Below, one piece after another: positions 25,181 through 38,705 of a DNA stretch of 64,000 nucleotides. Under the pieces are notes generated by a model. The model saw only the letters and a program-made list of their open reading frames with translations, searched no databases and had not been told where the DNA came from. The DNA comes from Branchiostoma floridae. Its lineage: Eukaryota; Chordata; Leptocardii; Amphioxiformes; Branchiostomatidae. The stretch covers positions 28,179,441-28,243,440 of the forward strand of contig NC_049981.1 of assembly GCF_000003815.2 (NCBI RefSeq). The letters are read 5' to 3'. Within the stretch, counting starts at the first letter, position 1, and each line of letters starts with the position of its first letter. The position numbers and the translations under genes are program-made.

Positions 25181-25907
25181 TCATTTGTCATCCTCCGAAC
25201 ATATTTGTAATTTCCCGTCCTCCACGCAATATCTTCTTCTTGACATGCGGCCCTTCCGCTGGATCTGGGCAGCTTTCTCCCGCCTTCTGGTGAAATATAT
25301 CAGCACCAGGGGATTCACCACGCAGTTTGAAAATGCCAACCAGTGAGAGATGGGATAGATGTAGTCATGCAATCGCTTGGCGTATTTCGTGGGCAGGTCA
25401 AAATATATATCCAACATCCAGCAGATGTAGAGTGGTAGCCATGTGAGTAGAAATGCCATTCTTATGACACTGAGAATGGAAGACGTCGTTGTGAGGCGTT
25501 TGGAATGAGTAAGAGGAGGGGGGTCTTTCCGTCTGCTTATTGTTGGGAAATCTTCCTTAAGCTCTTCGATAGGACTGTGTTTTGTAACTTGTGAGACGCT
25601 GTAACTTTCCAGCGGTTCGCGACACCTCGGGTATTTCTCTGCGAAGAAGAGTAGAACGTTGACGAACACGGGTCCGAGCAAGCAGACCGCCATTAGGAAC
25701 CCCTTGTACATAAAGCTGTACTGTGACGATGTCCATTCCTCGTCGCAGAATCTCCGAATTCTGGAGGACTTCCTGTTGTCTGCAGACGTTACAAATATGA
25801 AATGAGGCAGGCTGATGGCCGCTGATGTAGTCCATATTAGTGCAAGGAACGGCAAGGCTTTTCTGGCGTCTTCTTGTTGCCTTTTCGTAGACGTCATCAA
25901 ACGATAC
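25181..25907 (-). CDS. GPCR exon 3: intracellular loop 2 to C-terminus (TM4-TM7)
   Basis: The last coding exon encodes residues 167-407. Acceptor is TTCCACAG|GTATCG; the first G completes the Arg codon begun in exon 2. TM4 has W191 (4.50). Loop 2 has C220 followed by DEEW, typical of RFamide/orexin-type receptors. TM5 has P245 (5.50). TM6 has F-L-L-T-W-L-P (W322, P324; Thr replaces the usual Cys at 6.47). TM7 reads HWLAFSNCVVNPLVLIYF, so NPxxY becomes NPLVL (L368 at 7.53), with a Tyr two residues later. Loop 3 is short (about 45 residues). The C-tail is basic and then acidic, with C393 as a possible palmitoylation site. The stop is TGA at 25183-25181. I saw no canonical AATAAA on this strand in the next 700 bases. 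Seven TM segments, the Cys pair and W/P anchors argue for a functional receptor rather than a pseudogene. Confidence 0.92.
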
Positions 25908-25920
25908 CTGTGGAATCAGA

Positions 25921-28900
25921 AAAAAAGTGGATTCAGCAAATTGTGTACAGTATGTCTTATTTCACTGTAGTATTCAGCTGAGATCATTAGCAATAATTCA
26001 AATGAGAATGAGAATATAATGCTCATGAGTGCTCATAAGTCATTATCTGGATTCGTCGATGAAGGTTATACATACAGATAATGGTATGAAAAATTCGCTC
26101 GAGCTACTGAATGTAATTTTGGAAACGGCCATACGTTTCAGACAGCATCACTTGTGTAGACTTCAGTTGCTTGGGTAACAGCTATTGGGCATTATCTGGA
26201 TTGTAACAATATCAGGGAATGTCTGAAATTCTCTGAATCTGCAAGGAGGAATTATACTTAGTCGTCCCGTTTGTGGGGACTTGGAAATATATGACATATA
26301 GCAAACACACAAAATGTAGAAAATAGTCAAGAGCATAATTTGTGCTAAGTTCTCGAAGTACACTTTTAGAGACACTTTTATATTTTGTAAACAAGCCGTC
26401 CGGGTCTCCTTTTGAAAATATGACCCTAGGCCCTATCATGGTACTGAACACGGGCCCATGGTAACGTGTCGATGGTGTGGACAAAAAGATAAAAGACAGA
26501 TCTGAGGTACAGTTCAACCCAGTACCTCATGGGCACCCAACCCGTACAGCCACCCACACTGCAGCGTACTGTTATGTCGTAAGGTGTTCGGTTGAACATC
26601 CCAACGTAAAAACAATGAAACATGTCTTTATAAAGATGTAGGACGCCAAGATTCTAAGTTAGTATGCTTTATTTATTTTAAGGTCCCAGCTACGAGATAT
26701 AGATTGGAGATATAAAAAAGTGGACCAATTTGTTGATTGCTGCAATAAATGGTCCAGAGGCCATAATTTGGAAGTCCTTAAAACTACCAACAATAAACTT
26801 GCTACTACAGTTTGTCTAACCCCACCCTCATCTACAAGTTGTAACCCAGCTTTGTGGGCGACACTAAATCCCAAAGGTTGGAATTTATTGCGGAAAGTTC
26901 TCTTAAACTATCATTTATTAGAAAGTCGATTCAACATTTACAGAAAAATCGATTTGTAGTGAAATGAATATCATAGCCTTCATCTAGGGTGGTGTTTTAT
27001 AGGTTCACATTCGCCGGTTGGGGCAACACAACAAGACAGCTGCAATCGATGATGCCAAAGGGCATTCTGAAAATTGCATTTTAAAGCCACAAAAGATCCA
27101 AGGAGAATTCAGTGTAAAATCAATTGTTCCTCGCAGTCACGTATTACGACTACCCCGGTAGCTGCATATCTCTCTGGTAATTCTGGTGAACATAACAAGG
27201 AAGAATGGGACGTTTGTTAGTAAGAGTAGTGGCATGGATAGTGGGTAAGGACCAACATACCCGCAAGGCAAGATCGTGTCACGTTACCTGTTGTGCGTGA
27301 TACAAAACTGCCAGCAACAAGGCATAACGTTATAACATAAAACATAAAAATAGTATTAACCTTGATATGAATGTTGCGATACACTAAATATATGATCTAA
27401 AGGAAGGATCTGTCTGGTCAAATGTGGCTCAATATGTCGATGAAGATTCCTGTACTTTGATTTAAAACCTTTGAGTACTCAAAAAGTCAAAGGAAGACGT
27501 GTGTAATATTTAAGATTAAAGCAACATCGCAGTTTCTCCCCACTACATATTGATATTTGCAGGATCTGCTCTAACGTTAACCTGGCTGCCTTCCGATTAC
27601 GACCGGGGCTCCTTACAGTTACACTCCTCAGGATAGCACACAGGCTACGTTAATGTTGCACTGAGCGTTGATTCCCATAAAAAAGGAGGTTTTCACTCAG
27701 TTCCTTTGTTATACCCGATAATGTACATAATACATTGGTCTAATATGTTTGGGACAACATCAATAAAATCCCAGTGAACATCTGATATATACAGTATTCC
27801 TCTCAACAGTCTGTTCAACAATATACTAGAACACGACAACTACATTGTTCTGAAGGAACTTGATATTTATGTCGACGTCGACGATATCATGCCAACTTTT
27901 ATTTTACGTCTGATACCAACAGCACATGTCCATAGTGGCTGTAAGACGAAGCTGGTTGCCATGTGAAAGGAAAGTCCTCTCAAGACTATACCCTTCCATG
28001 GATAAAGTAGCAGCAACCGTGGTTTTTATTTCCCGATTTTGAATAATTCAGGCCATCTGTGGTTACACTGTAGTGACTTGCAGGGTTCCCGGTCTCCATT
28101 AAGCAGCGCCACGTGCAAGCTTTGCTGATGAAGTGAGAGTGCGGTCAGATACAGGTGAAGGTACCTCTTCATACCGCTCGACATCATTTGTAATACCCCT
28201 CTCTCGCTGGTTGAATGGGGGGTTTATGATTGTGTTCAAATTCGCACTGTGATGAAAGGAAGTAAGTTGAAAGAAAAATTGAATATCAAAAATACGAAAT
28301 TCCGAATCTGCAGATTGCATTCTCTTCTTTGTGAATGTGACGTATGAAAGCCCGTTAGCCCTAGAGCATGCATTGTTTACACCAGAGAGTGTCCCCACGG
28401 TTTGAACATGTGTACATAGCTGGAGGTACGTACGTAGAGCTAGATAGATGGTTCTGTCTGGAGCATTCCCTAGCTACAGCTGGCGGGACATTTCTAAGTT
28501 TTGAAATAATCGCTATCAAGAGTGTACACTGCCATTCTTTCTAATCACATATCGATCCGGTTCTTTCCCACATGAACACTAAAGTACAAGAGTTTCGCAT
28601 ATCGCAATTAATAAGGCGGCATTATGGTGCTTTGTATTGAATATACGGCGGGGTGCTTTTCAAAGGCATTTATTTATGAAATATTGATTAGAACGATACT
28701 AGGAGGCCATGTTTTATTAACGCTTGGTTCCCCTTAAATGCAATAGAAGGCAATAAGTACGGCTTTGTCTAATGGGCACCACCCGGTACATTAGGGGCTG
28801 CAAATATTACACCATACTCGGGGTAATTATTTTCCATTTCAGACCTAATGAGGAAAATAACACAAATGATATAATCAATAGAAATCTTGATCTATATTTC

Positions 28901-31300
28901 ACACTGTCGCTTGCGTAAAATCATGGAACAAGACTAAGAATCATTAACATTATACCGTTAATATTGCCACTAGAATAAAACATCTGGTACGAGTTAGATT
29001 TAATTCATCACTAAGAACACTAAACTCTGCTTGCAGTAATGCCACTGGTATAAGATGTCATTGGTGCAGACAACGATCTTTGAAATACAAATGGAATCTC
29101 GCTAGTGGTGTGTTCAACTATCTTGAAGCAGCAGAGCATCTTGTTTGGCACAATGTTGCCTTGCAAACTGTTACAAACCCTAAACAATCATCTCAGTCTA
29201 CAGAATTTGAAAGAGTTGATTTCATTCACAATCATAGATACCTTGCGTTAAAATTCATAACCTGTACCTGAGGACGTTTACTGCCAGTTATGAGGTGACA
29301 GTATTGCAGAGAAACTGACATTCAGATGATATATAACAGTAATAGACCTTGGTATTGAACATTTCTATATCTGTTCAGCTCTGATAACAGCTCATAAAAG
29401 AACAAGAAATAGTCGTGCCTTCAAGCGCTGGAATTATGATCTAGGATATCTGACTAGATATGTTAACGCAGCATTTTATCTATGAGTTTATTATCAGTAA
29501 TCTATAACATATTGTTGTACTTGTAGAAAAAGTCATTAAAAGATATGGACGCTAGAGAGAACGCTAGACATCAATACCTGTAAGGGTAAATTATGAAACG
29601 TTCGTAAATTTTCGCTTAGAATGAATAATACGGCACACGCAGTACATTTTGCACTTGTGCAACTTAAAACTTTATTTATTGTCTTAGGCCACAGTATTCC
29701 CACAAAAAAGTATTCTCAAATCCGTACCCTTAAAGTTCACCCCAGTATTTCTGTAATCAACCATCTCGACATGAGTCAAACATATATTTTGGCAGGAGTA
29801 AGGGACATACATCACTGTAAAACAGCAAAGACGACCTCCACTCTATAAAGACATGCGGTAAAGTTATTGAGGTGACCTTCATAAGCTGTGAATCCCTTCA
29901 GCAGTGCAGTGATGTACAGGGAATATTGCATAGCCGGCTCTGCACACGCAATGTCAGCGTAGGGCAGGAGTAATTTGGACTAAAAGGCAAGAATGCCCCC
30001 ATCGTTTTCTGATTTGTAACCGAAAGGGGAATTTCTTTGAGGTACGTAGCTAGCCTTTCCCACCGCACTTAGGAAGTGGGTGTTTGAAGAATACAGATCC
30101 CCTCAAACACCGTATTATCGGTCTTTTGAGTTCTGAAAGGAGGCTGTTTAACGATTGAACACCCAAAGGCGCTACGACTCTCCCGCAAGAATGACGCTTA
30201 CGGTGAGCAATTGAACTCATGCCCGCCATGTTTTCTGGTAATGGTGCATTTGGACAAAGTCAACATACAGCCTTTGAAATATAGCTTCGGTCAACCGACT
30301 GGCCTTTCGTCTTTTCGGTTGCCAGGCGAAGCGATTCTTTGTTGAAGGTCTTCCATGCAGGCTTCGTGGAGATGGAGATCATTCCGCCGAGGAAGCGTAA
30401 ATACCATCAATTCCGAATAGTGATACATATGGAATGCATTAAAACGACCCGTCCATATAAATATCTAAGCCAACGTTCGGATCGAAGAAGAGGAAATCAA
30501 TTGAAAATTGATGACCATATTATCTGTCTTGAATTTCACGCCTGGCAGAACCAAAACATGCTAACATATCTCTTGGCGATTTTCTGTAACAATGTGTAGG
30601 AGGTACTTCCGTTATTGCTTGTCATGTCTGGTCTTTTATGTCATGAATTAAACGACATGTCTGAGGTATATGCATAACTAACTTAACGTAACACAGATGT
30701 CTCATGGTCCTATGTGTTGATAATACAGACGTGAATAAGCTAGAATTCAAAGGTCTGCATCACAATATGACAGTGGCCAATATGACACTGCATGGATACT
30801 GAATAGCGGCATTGACTTAGAAAACATCTCGCTAAGCCTCTGTATCCCGCCAATAGTATGTATGAAAATTCCCTCCATATGTTTTCTGATATCACTTGGG
30901 CCAATTATACAGCAATTCCTGACATTTACGTCCGATAATTCCCATGTCGAAACTCATATTCCTTCCACTATGAACTTGCATCTGCACTGTCGTTCACCCT
31001 GGGTTTTGTTTCTTAGTTAGAGAGACTTCCTGTCTCCTTCCAGGCTGCACATGAGCGCTGGTCCCGACCTACAGCCTACATCAGCGTACAATGAAGGTTA
31101 GGGACATGAGAGTGTCGTCTGGTATAGACGCTTGGATCATGCCAAATGCGGGTTGTCATAGAATCAGAACCATAGGCACTGTTGTATCTCATAGCTGACT
31201 TCCTGTCATCTATTTCATGCAGGCAATATAATTTTTTCTCAAAACATATAATGTTACTTTGTTCTTCACGTTGAATGACTTATTGAATAAAATGTGATTT
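25921..31300. other. Intronic stretch, no supported feature
   Basis: Within GPCR intron 2. Short open frames (for example 26720-26959 plus, 28099-28398 minus, 30339-30599 plus) have no domains, and no terminal repeats were found. Confidence 0.55.
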
Positions 31301-31415
31301 GCCGGTGGTTCAGTGACGCACCATTGTAAGTTGATTCTCCTGTCCCGTGAATGGTAATCTGATTCTGGTCTGAAGCTGCTCCGAGGGTTCGAATCACACC
31401 GATGACGGATGGGCT
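31300..31415 (+). repeat. Possible tRNA-derived SINE head (weak)
   Basis: TGGTTCAGTGACGCACCA resembles an A-box region and GAGGGTTCGAATCAC, about 75 bases later, matches a B-box. The spacing exceeds that of a tRNA gene and no cloverleaf can be drawn confidently, so a decayed tRNA-like SINE or coincidence are both possible. Confidence 0.2.
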
Positions 31416-31777
31416 TGTTACGACTGCAAAACTCGATACTAACCAAATTTCTTTTGTGCAAACTTGACAGCAGAAAGTTTTGCCTACAAAGATACAAGTT
31501 TTTTGTAACAAGATGTTCATCCTTGTGTTACTATGCATCTGGGCTTGGTTATGAGGACTTTGGTCATGGTGGTATTGGCCATGATGATATATGGTTATGA
31601 TAGGTAATTAGAAATACAAATTAATAATTATTCTTTCATCTGTTCAAGAAGTACTTTTTTATTAGAATGAAATAGAATCTGCCTGTTTGTACCTCCACTT
31701 TATCACCACAGTTAGACGTAGTGCTTCAGAAGATACTTTCTAAAATAATGCTGAAAGTTACAGCGCCTAGCTCAGAC

Positions 31778-32003
31778 CCTCATTCCACAGGACGGCGATC
31801 GCGATGCAACCTCGCTGTAATCTAAATTGAATTTGTGCAAGCATTGACTTCATAGTTGGAATACCATGTAAGGTGTAAAGGTATAACTGAAAATACAAGA
31901 AAACACACAAAAACGTTTTTTCTATGAAATTCGTAAGAAGACCTGTCAAATGTTATGTTGCAGCTCGATCGCATCGTGTTAGCTGCCCCAGTGGAATGTG
32001 GGT
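31778..32003 (+). mobile_element. MITE-like core-family copy 8
   Basis: Left end CCTCATTCCACAGGACGGCG followed by ATCGCGATGCAACCTCGCTG, then TAAATTGAATTTGTG. The core has GTATAACTGAAAATACAAGA, AAACACACAAAAACGTTTTT and CTATGAAATTCG. The right end GCCCCAGTGGAATGTGGG is inverted to the left. Full-length. Confidence 0.65.
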
Positions 32004-32563
32004 ATAACCGAAAGGTTACATTTAGCACTAATTGCTTCCCAAAGCTGGTTCATCTATCGGAACTTATCAATGTCATAACGCTAAGGTACATAATATCTTC
32101 ATCCGTCCCTCCAGCTTATGGCTAAATTGTGATGTATGATCGAATCCCGCATGTCCAATAACGCCACTGTATCATTCACCACATCCGCTGGCTATATCCT
32201 CGCCTCAAACGACAACATGGTGCTATCGTTTGTCCATCTTCTCACTCAATCGATGGGTCTTCAAAGGCGGCATGGCAGATGATTCATGATATCCTGTTGT
32301 TTTATCTAGACTTCAGGGCCCCGGGTAGGGTCTACAATCTGTGCCCACGCCTGGGTAGATCGAGGCAGATTCTTATCCGTCTACATTGGAGCGGCTTTGT
32401 CCTAAGGTTTACATCTCGATCTTGACCTGAGGTTCTGTGGTTTGTTGGATAGATCACAATGTGTGATAGGCGATCGACATTGAGATGAACACCTGCTACT
32501 AAGATGTAAAACTTTTCTGCGCATGCCAACCAAGCCCAAACAACTGCTCAGATCTGCTGAAAA

Positions 32564-32700
32564 CCCCTTTCCACTGGAAGCCGCGATCACTGAGTAACCA
32601 AAAAGCTGACAAATCGCTCAACAAACTTCGTAGATACAGAACGATGTTGTTACATTTTGGGTGTTTTGATGTCTTTTAAATCAGACTTTTACATCTTACA
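32564..32700 (-). mobile_element. MITE-like core-family copy 9 (truncated)
   Basis: Begins CCCCTTTCCACTGGAAGCCG, then jumps to AGCTGACAAATCGCTCAACA, AACTTCGTAGATACAGAACG and TTGGGTGTTTTGATGTCTTT. One terminal arm is largely missing, as in copy 1. The LINE fragment follows within about 65 bp. Confidence 0.55.
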
Positions 32701-32763
32701 TCATACTCCAATTATGAAATGAAGAGTCACACCTCAGCAACCTCCTTTATATTGTGAAAAGGG

Positions 32764-33267
32764 TGCCTAACTAACAGATGCATCAAATGTTGCAAACTAG
32801 ACATTCACTGTGGCCTCATCATGAACAAACTTCCCGTTGAAATCAGAGGGCTGGAAGCATCAGCCACAAGCCCGTCCGATGTGTCTGCCTTTAAACGAAA
32901 ACTATCTACATTTATGCAAAACCGATTCTGACAAAACTTCAAGCTAGAGCAGGCTTGCACATGGTCACTAGCATGCTGTTGCGCCTCTTGCATTGCCACA
33001 AGGCCACGATAATTTTGCCTTATATTATTACTACATGTATATCTATTTCATAGATTTAGACTCCACAATGTATGTGTGTTGTTAAGTTGATTTATCTTGA
33101 TTTCAACGTTACATTGATTATGATATCTGTTCTTGTATTTATGTATATTGTGATTTGATGTATCATTGTTATGTTTAAGGTATGTTGGCTTCGAAAAGGT
33201 GTCTTTTGACACCTGTTCCGCCATACCCTCCAGTGTGGAGAATCCAAATAAATAAATAAATAAATAG
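32764..33267 (+). mobile_element. 5'-truncated LINE 3' end with AAAT tail
   Basis: An open frame ending at TGA 32929-32931 reads CCKLDIHCGLIMNKLPVEIR, then GLEASATSPSDVSAFKRKLS and TFMQNRF. The N-K-L-P-V-E-I-R block followed by a F-K-x-x-L-x-x-F end is the usual C-terminus of non-LTR reverse transcriptases (a Trp is normally found where Met precedes NKLP). A 310-bp 3' UTR and an (AAAT)n tail at 33246-33267 follow. No target duplication was identified. Confidence 0.65.
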
Positions 33268-36114
33268 ATGAACAGAAAACGGTACACTAAATGGGATATC
33301 AATCATAATACAGATAATACGTCAGGTAGAGACTTCGTGCCACACTCGTATTACTGCCCTTCGTCTGAACGCTCTGGGCTGAAGTCTGGACAAACGTGTT
33401 CATGAAAAAGAGCACGACATCATTCATTATCGAGACGATCAATAAGTAATTACAACCTATGGGACTAGCTATGTTCCACGGGTGAATGTTAGCCTACACA
33501 GTATGTGACAGATCTTGTGTGTATTCTTCTTGAAGATCTACACATAACAACAATATTTCAAAAAGAAAATCGCTAATCACTAAATTTCCTTGATCTTAAG
33601 GTACAAAGACTAATGTGCGGTACTATAATCCAATTCCGACATATGTTTTACGATCAAGGTATCGGGCCATAAATCCTTCATAGATTAATGAAGAGCAAAT
33701 GCAATGGCATCCCACTTAACAAGAAACTTCCTTGCTGTCGATATTCCGATATCTTGGAATAACAAGGCTCATATGGCAGACTTGTCCGGCTTGTTAGGCT
33801 ACTGATGAGTCTATGGGGATGAACCTGAGGCAAATACCAATGTTAGTCACCGGAACACAACCAAATATTCTCTCATCCTGCAGAAATATTGAATGGTACT
33901 GGGAGACCATTATTGGGAGCACGAGGGCCTTAACGCCTGTCTCTACGCTCTTCCCACCGTTGCGCACTTTGTCCAAATGATATTGAACATGAATTTCACA
34001 TTCACATGTCCCAAATCCTTAGATATGAGCCTTGCGTAATAAGTTCACAGCAAATTTCAAGACACATTAGACCACAAGCACATATTTAATCTAGATTTGA
34101 CAGCCCTCACAAAACAGGTGATCGTAGGTAACAAACTCTGTGGCGTAATTATGGTTTGCCAGTTGTGTTGTTTTCAGTGGTGTGTGGCATTGTGTTTATT
34201 ATCTATTAACAACCATGTTCCTCTAACACAAACAAATATTTCTGATGTTAGGGCAATGTGTGTATAAGAAACACCGTACCCACAAACATCAGCCAGAATA
34301 AAAAAACACACCAAAAATAAGGCAATAAAACACCAACCAATACCAAAATTGTACCAAACATATCTGTTGAACGTACATATTGATGCAAAATATATAACAA
34401 AAATTTCTGTATATACCAACAAAACATCAGCGTAACACAAGGAGCTCGAGCACGAAATAACTAACAGCACAAACAAAAGACAACGCACCAGGTCCCCAAA
34501 CGTACATAAATACAATTAATTATCATATTCAAAATTTTCAGGGATATCCCAAACAGTTGTTCCACGACGTCAGCTGTCGTCGTTACATCACACATAATAC
34601 GACGAACAACTGTTCCATTACATCTATAACAGCTGCAGTTCTTCCATTAGACAACACATATTCTACCCTATCTACTTGGGGATAAGCTGATTACCAAACG
34701 CCGAAACCACAATGCCTGTCCCACAGTATCGAAAATATAGGGGTGATTTCTGAGATTATTACATCGATCATAACAACAGCTACTACGAAAAAAAAGCAAA
34801 TACAGACGACATGCGCAACCACATGCGAATGCGACAAACGGAACATAGAGATATAAGTGCGAACACTCAACGCATAGACCGTTAACAATACTCTGTCGAC
34901 GGAAGTTACGCCCCAGTCACAGATCTAGAGTAATAGCCTAGATAGGTACATACCTAAAGCATTGTTTTGGTATTAGAAAATATAACGACACGTACCCCGT
35001 TTAGCACAAGTTGATTGTATCAAGAGATTCACGTTTGTCAGACTTTATTGTTTAGTGATTAGAATAAGATGTTTTGCTATTTCTAGTTGTAGTTTTTAGT
35101 TTACCATACTAAAGTCACTCTGGTCTTTGCTTTTTGGCTTGTCCATAAAGCTATTAAGGATAAACCTCACCCGCGTGTCAATTTTAAACGGTGCGTTTTC
35201 TCTAGCATTGCCAAGAACGAAAATGTCCATATACCCTTCCTTACCTTCAAAACATCATTAAATTTGATATAAACATGTGTTATATCCATATATCATAAAC
35301 TCATGTTACAGATCAGAATTGATTACAAGCTGTTGTGAGGAAAAGACGCATTTACATAAGCCCTGCGGCTGACTGCTGGTCCTATTTAACTACTCTTTCA
35401 TGAAATACCTAATCAGTGGAAGCTGTTTAGATTGCAACATGATGATTTTTCTGCCGAGCATAAACCCACATAATAGACCCATTAGAGTTCTATTACCCAG
35501 AGTCCCAATAGGATGGGATGTACCGATTTGGTTAACCGGATACCCGTCAGCTAAGTGCTGTTAATAACCCCACCCCAAATCAGTGGCTGGCTTTAAAGAG
35601 TTGAAGTTTGTGAAGCCAAGTAAGATGAACTTAAAATATATGAGAGGTATCTTATGCTTATCCTAGATCACCACATGCACGGGCCCAAATATTCCTTGAA
35701 TATTCTAGGCTAGAATCGTAACTCACAGTGTAACTTAAGCCAATTATATGTTTTATACATTCAGCATTTTGTACAAAACGTCCTTGACTTGCATGTAGAT
35801 TGAATACCTAAATAGAGGATCTCCTGTACACTATCCGCCTTGTCATTTCACCATCACCTACATCGTTTCAGGTTAGACAGGCTTGGGTTTCAATACGTTT
35901 CGCAACATGCAAGCTACAAGGGTGCAACAATTCATTTTTACGCACTTTGCTTTTAATTATCGACAGGAATGGCCCATCTATGCAAAGGAGCCTTCCGTAT
36001 CTGCCAACAATAACTGTAAACTGTGGGCCTCTTGTTCTATTTTGGGCTGCGCAGAAGCGAGTATTTAATAACGTTCTTCCAACACACCATCTACAAGTAA
36101 ATATATCGTGGTCA
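33268..36114. other. Intronic stretch, compositionally skewed in part
   Basis: No gene. Between about 34230 and 34900 the plus strand is strongly A/C-rich and G-poor, which leaves hydrophobic open frames on the T-rich minus strand (34174-34515). A 15-bp stem (AACAGTTGTTC...GAACAACTGTT) lies at 34551-34615. Confidence 0.5.
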
Positions 36115-36278
36115 TTTGTGAACGTTGTTGACGAATTGACAGAGCAGTTAATGAATTTCATAGATAAGAATTGAATATTTCTGTCTACTTAGTCATACTT
36201 CACATTTCGCGTAGTATTCAAATTATAGATTCAAATAGCTAGGTCGCAGCAAGGTCACAGCTCGATTGCCATCTAGAT
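36115..36278 (-). mobile_element. MITE-like core-family copy 10
   Basis: Reverse orientation: GTTGACGAATTGACAGAGCA, TTAATGAATTTCATAGATAA, CTTAGTCATACTTCACATTT, then TAGGTCGCAGCAAGGTCACA and CTCGATTGCCATCTAG. Confidence 0.55.
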
Positions 36279-37730
36279 CTAGTGTTCACCATTAAAGCCG
36301 TTACACACCCTGCACGTTAACTGGCATCAAAGTGGAACAAAATTTCAATTTCAGTAAAAATTGAACATGGTCTTCTAAATTATTCCAAACGACGTGTGCG
36401 TGTATGTATATTTGATATACAACCACTTGATTTTAATTGGGTATTCTATTGACAACACAAAAGCACTAATCAGTCCCAACTGCACGGTCCCTTTGTAAAC
36501 TATGAATCTCAAGTTAATCCGTGACGTTTAGGAGATAATAATCTCATTACAAACACTTATCTGAAAACTAATGGGACCCAGTAGAGCGATTACACCCCTC
36601 GCTTGATATACCGTGACTTCAATCTTTGTTCGAGGCGTCTAGAAAGATGATAATCTGGTTGTATATGTCTGGGTGAAAACAAATGTCTGTCTGAGTGCTG
36701 CGGTGTAATGGAATCCTCCGGGCACATTCCTACATGGGTTACAAATCTTAATGGATGATAAACTGATACATCGGGACCAGTTTGGCCTACGTCCAACGAC
36801 TGAATCTGTAGTGACATAGAAATGGGTTGCGGACTTCGTATCTTCTCACAGACGCTTTGAGAAAACAGGAAAAAAAGTCTTTTCGACTGCAACTCGAACC
36901 CATCCAGTGGAGTGTACTGATGATGAAAATCGATCGTAGACGGAGGGGCTACAGGCCTAGGTCACAGAATACACACTGGGAATACTTGTGAGGGAATGAA
37001 TAGAAAGGTGTTCCACATCTTATCAACCGGTGCATTGATTGAAAGAACTGGGTCATTAGCTGCAACCCCGCTAAAACAAGCAGTCAAGTCGTGTTAGATG
37101 TAGCCGTGAGCATGGCACTTATAGAATAATATGGCAACAGCATGCCTGGTAATCCGATGCATTCACCGAGTATTAAGCTTTTGATTGTTGTTAAGAGTGT
37201 TCAACATTAAGAACACGTACGTAACAGATACTCGAGCCAACCTTCTGCCGATTTTCTTGGGGTTTTCGGTTATCAGATGGGTCGGAAAACATCAGAAAGC
37301 TTATCAGCTCAAACGGTTCTATTTGTAGAAATGACGAAGATTATTTCTCGATCTTGGATTCACCATTACAAACAATTGCTAAGATTAAATTGTTCTCCTT
37401 GAATGACCCTCTTGGGTGGCTGTTCCATTACCGTTGAGAGACTGCACCCTTGTGGGGCTATGGGCGCTCCTGATAAGTATTACATGGAATAAGCTCGCCT
37501 CTACGTTTGATTAGACAATATGTTCTTATCAAAGGGAGTAATATCAGCTTATGCCCATCGCTAACAGGACAAGTGTAATGGCACTGCCTATCCTTTGTAA
37601 TAAAGGGACACATCAGTGTCAGTTCATCTGTAATCGTTCATCTGCCAGACACATCTTACTCTTCTTAACCTTATATCAACTTTCCATCACTTTGCGTCAC
37701 TTCAGTAGGTATATGACTGGACTATGGTAC

Positions 37731-37893
37731 GTTGGCGACGTCACCTGGATGTATGTTACCCGCAACGTATTAATGGGAAGTATAGAACGAACTTCTAATA
37801 TGACTAACAAGACAATAAAATACACGAAACGTAAAAAGATCATTTTTTATCGATGAAATTAGTAGCCCCAGCACCAGCGAGATACCCACTTTA
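37731..37893 (+). mobile_element. MITE-like core-family copy 11
   Basis: GTTGGCGACGTCACCTGG (as in copy 3), then AATATGACTAACAAGACAAT, AAAATACACGAAACGTAAAA and TTTATCGATGAAATTAGTAG, ending near CCAGCGAGATACCCAC. Confidence 0.5.
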
Positions 37894-38497
37894 AGAAACT
37901 GATTTAAGTTTGTTCACGTCTACATGCTGTTTCAGACACCACCGTTTATCATGACTTAGAGCGCCCAATCAGAGCAATATAGTACAGATTAAGAGACTAA
38001 TGCCTGCAATGAGCAGATGAAACAGTCTCTGCTTGCCTCCGACATGATTAAAATCCTCCAGGGGACCAAAAAGCGAACGAAAAGAGCTCCAAATGCTCAC
38101 GTACGACTGGAATGGTTAACGACCTGTACCATCTGGAATAGTCATTTACCAGTCTGTACTGTTTATGTCAACGTACAGATAACAAAAGCCTTCATATTGA
38201 TGTCGTCGTCAGCTTCATTATTTTCAAATGAATATAGTTTGCAACAGCGACCACTTTACAGATGAGAAATGCTACGGTTTTGTTCGGATACTTCTGTCGA
38301 CAAAGTCTCCACCCAAAGGATTCTTCTAACTGATTAAAGCAAAGAACAAAGATGACACAGTAGTGACAAGAAATGTGAGTAGGTAGCTAAGTGCATCACC
38401 ATCTGAGTTGTTTGACCTTGACGCAGCTTGGCAGTTGTAACATGACGGGAATGGAAAATGCGTCCGAACTTTCTAGATTTCTGCCTAAGAGCAGGTA

Positions 38498-38705
38498 CTG
38501 TAAATGCATTTAAGTTCGCGGGGATTTAATTTCGCGGTAGCGGGTAAAAGGACTTTTCGCGGTGGATTTAAGTTCGCGGTAACTCCATAGACTGCAGTCT
38601 AATACAATAATAGAAAAATGTTCGCGGTGGATTTAAGTTCGCGGTGAAGTGGTCACCGCGAAAACCGCGAATATTAATCCGCCGCGAACATTCCTGCATT
38701 TACAG
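38498..38705. mobile_element. TA-flanked palindromic MITE
   Basis: A 208-bp element with inverted ends CTGTAAATGCATTTAAGTTC and the complement of GAACATTCCTGCATTTACAG, flanked by TA at 38496-38497 and 38706-38707. The inside is a series of TTCGCGGT and ACCGCGAA units; GGTGGATTTAAGTTCGCGGT occurs twice (about 38561 and 38627). TA duplications suit the Tc1/mariner group; elements with this TTCGCGG pattern are common in marine invertebrate genomes (general knowledge, not searched). Confidence 0.75.

Noticed and set aside
25557-25835. Second minus-strand frame within GPCR exon 3
   Set aside because: Shadow frame of the receptor exon.
31300-31415. tRNA gene
   Set aside because: A-box and B-box-like words are too far apart and no acceptor stem pairs; at most a decayed SINE.
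34174-34515. Hydrophobic 113-codon minus frame resembling a membrane protein
   Set aside because: Explained by T-rich composition of the strand (Phe, Leu, Val, Tyr codons); no TM topology pattern or start support.
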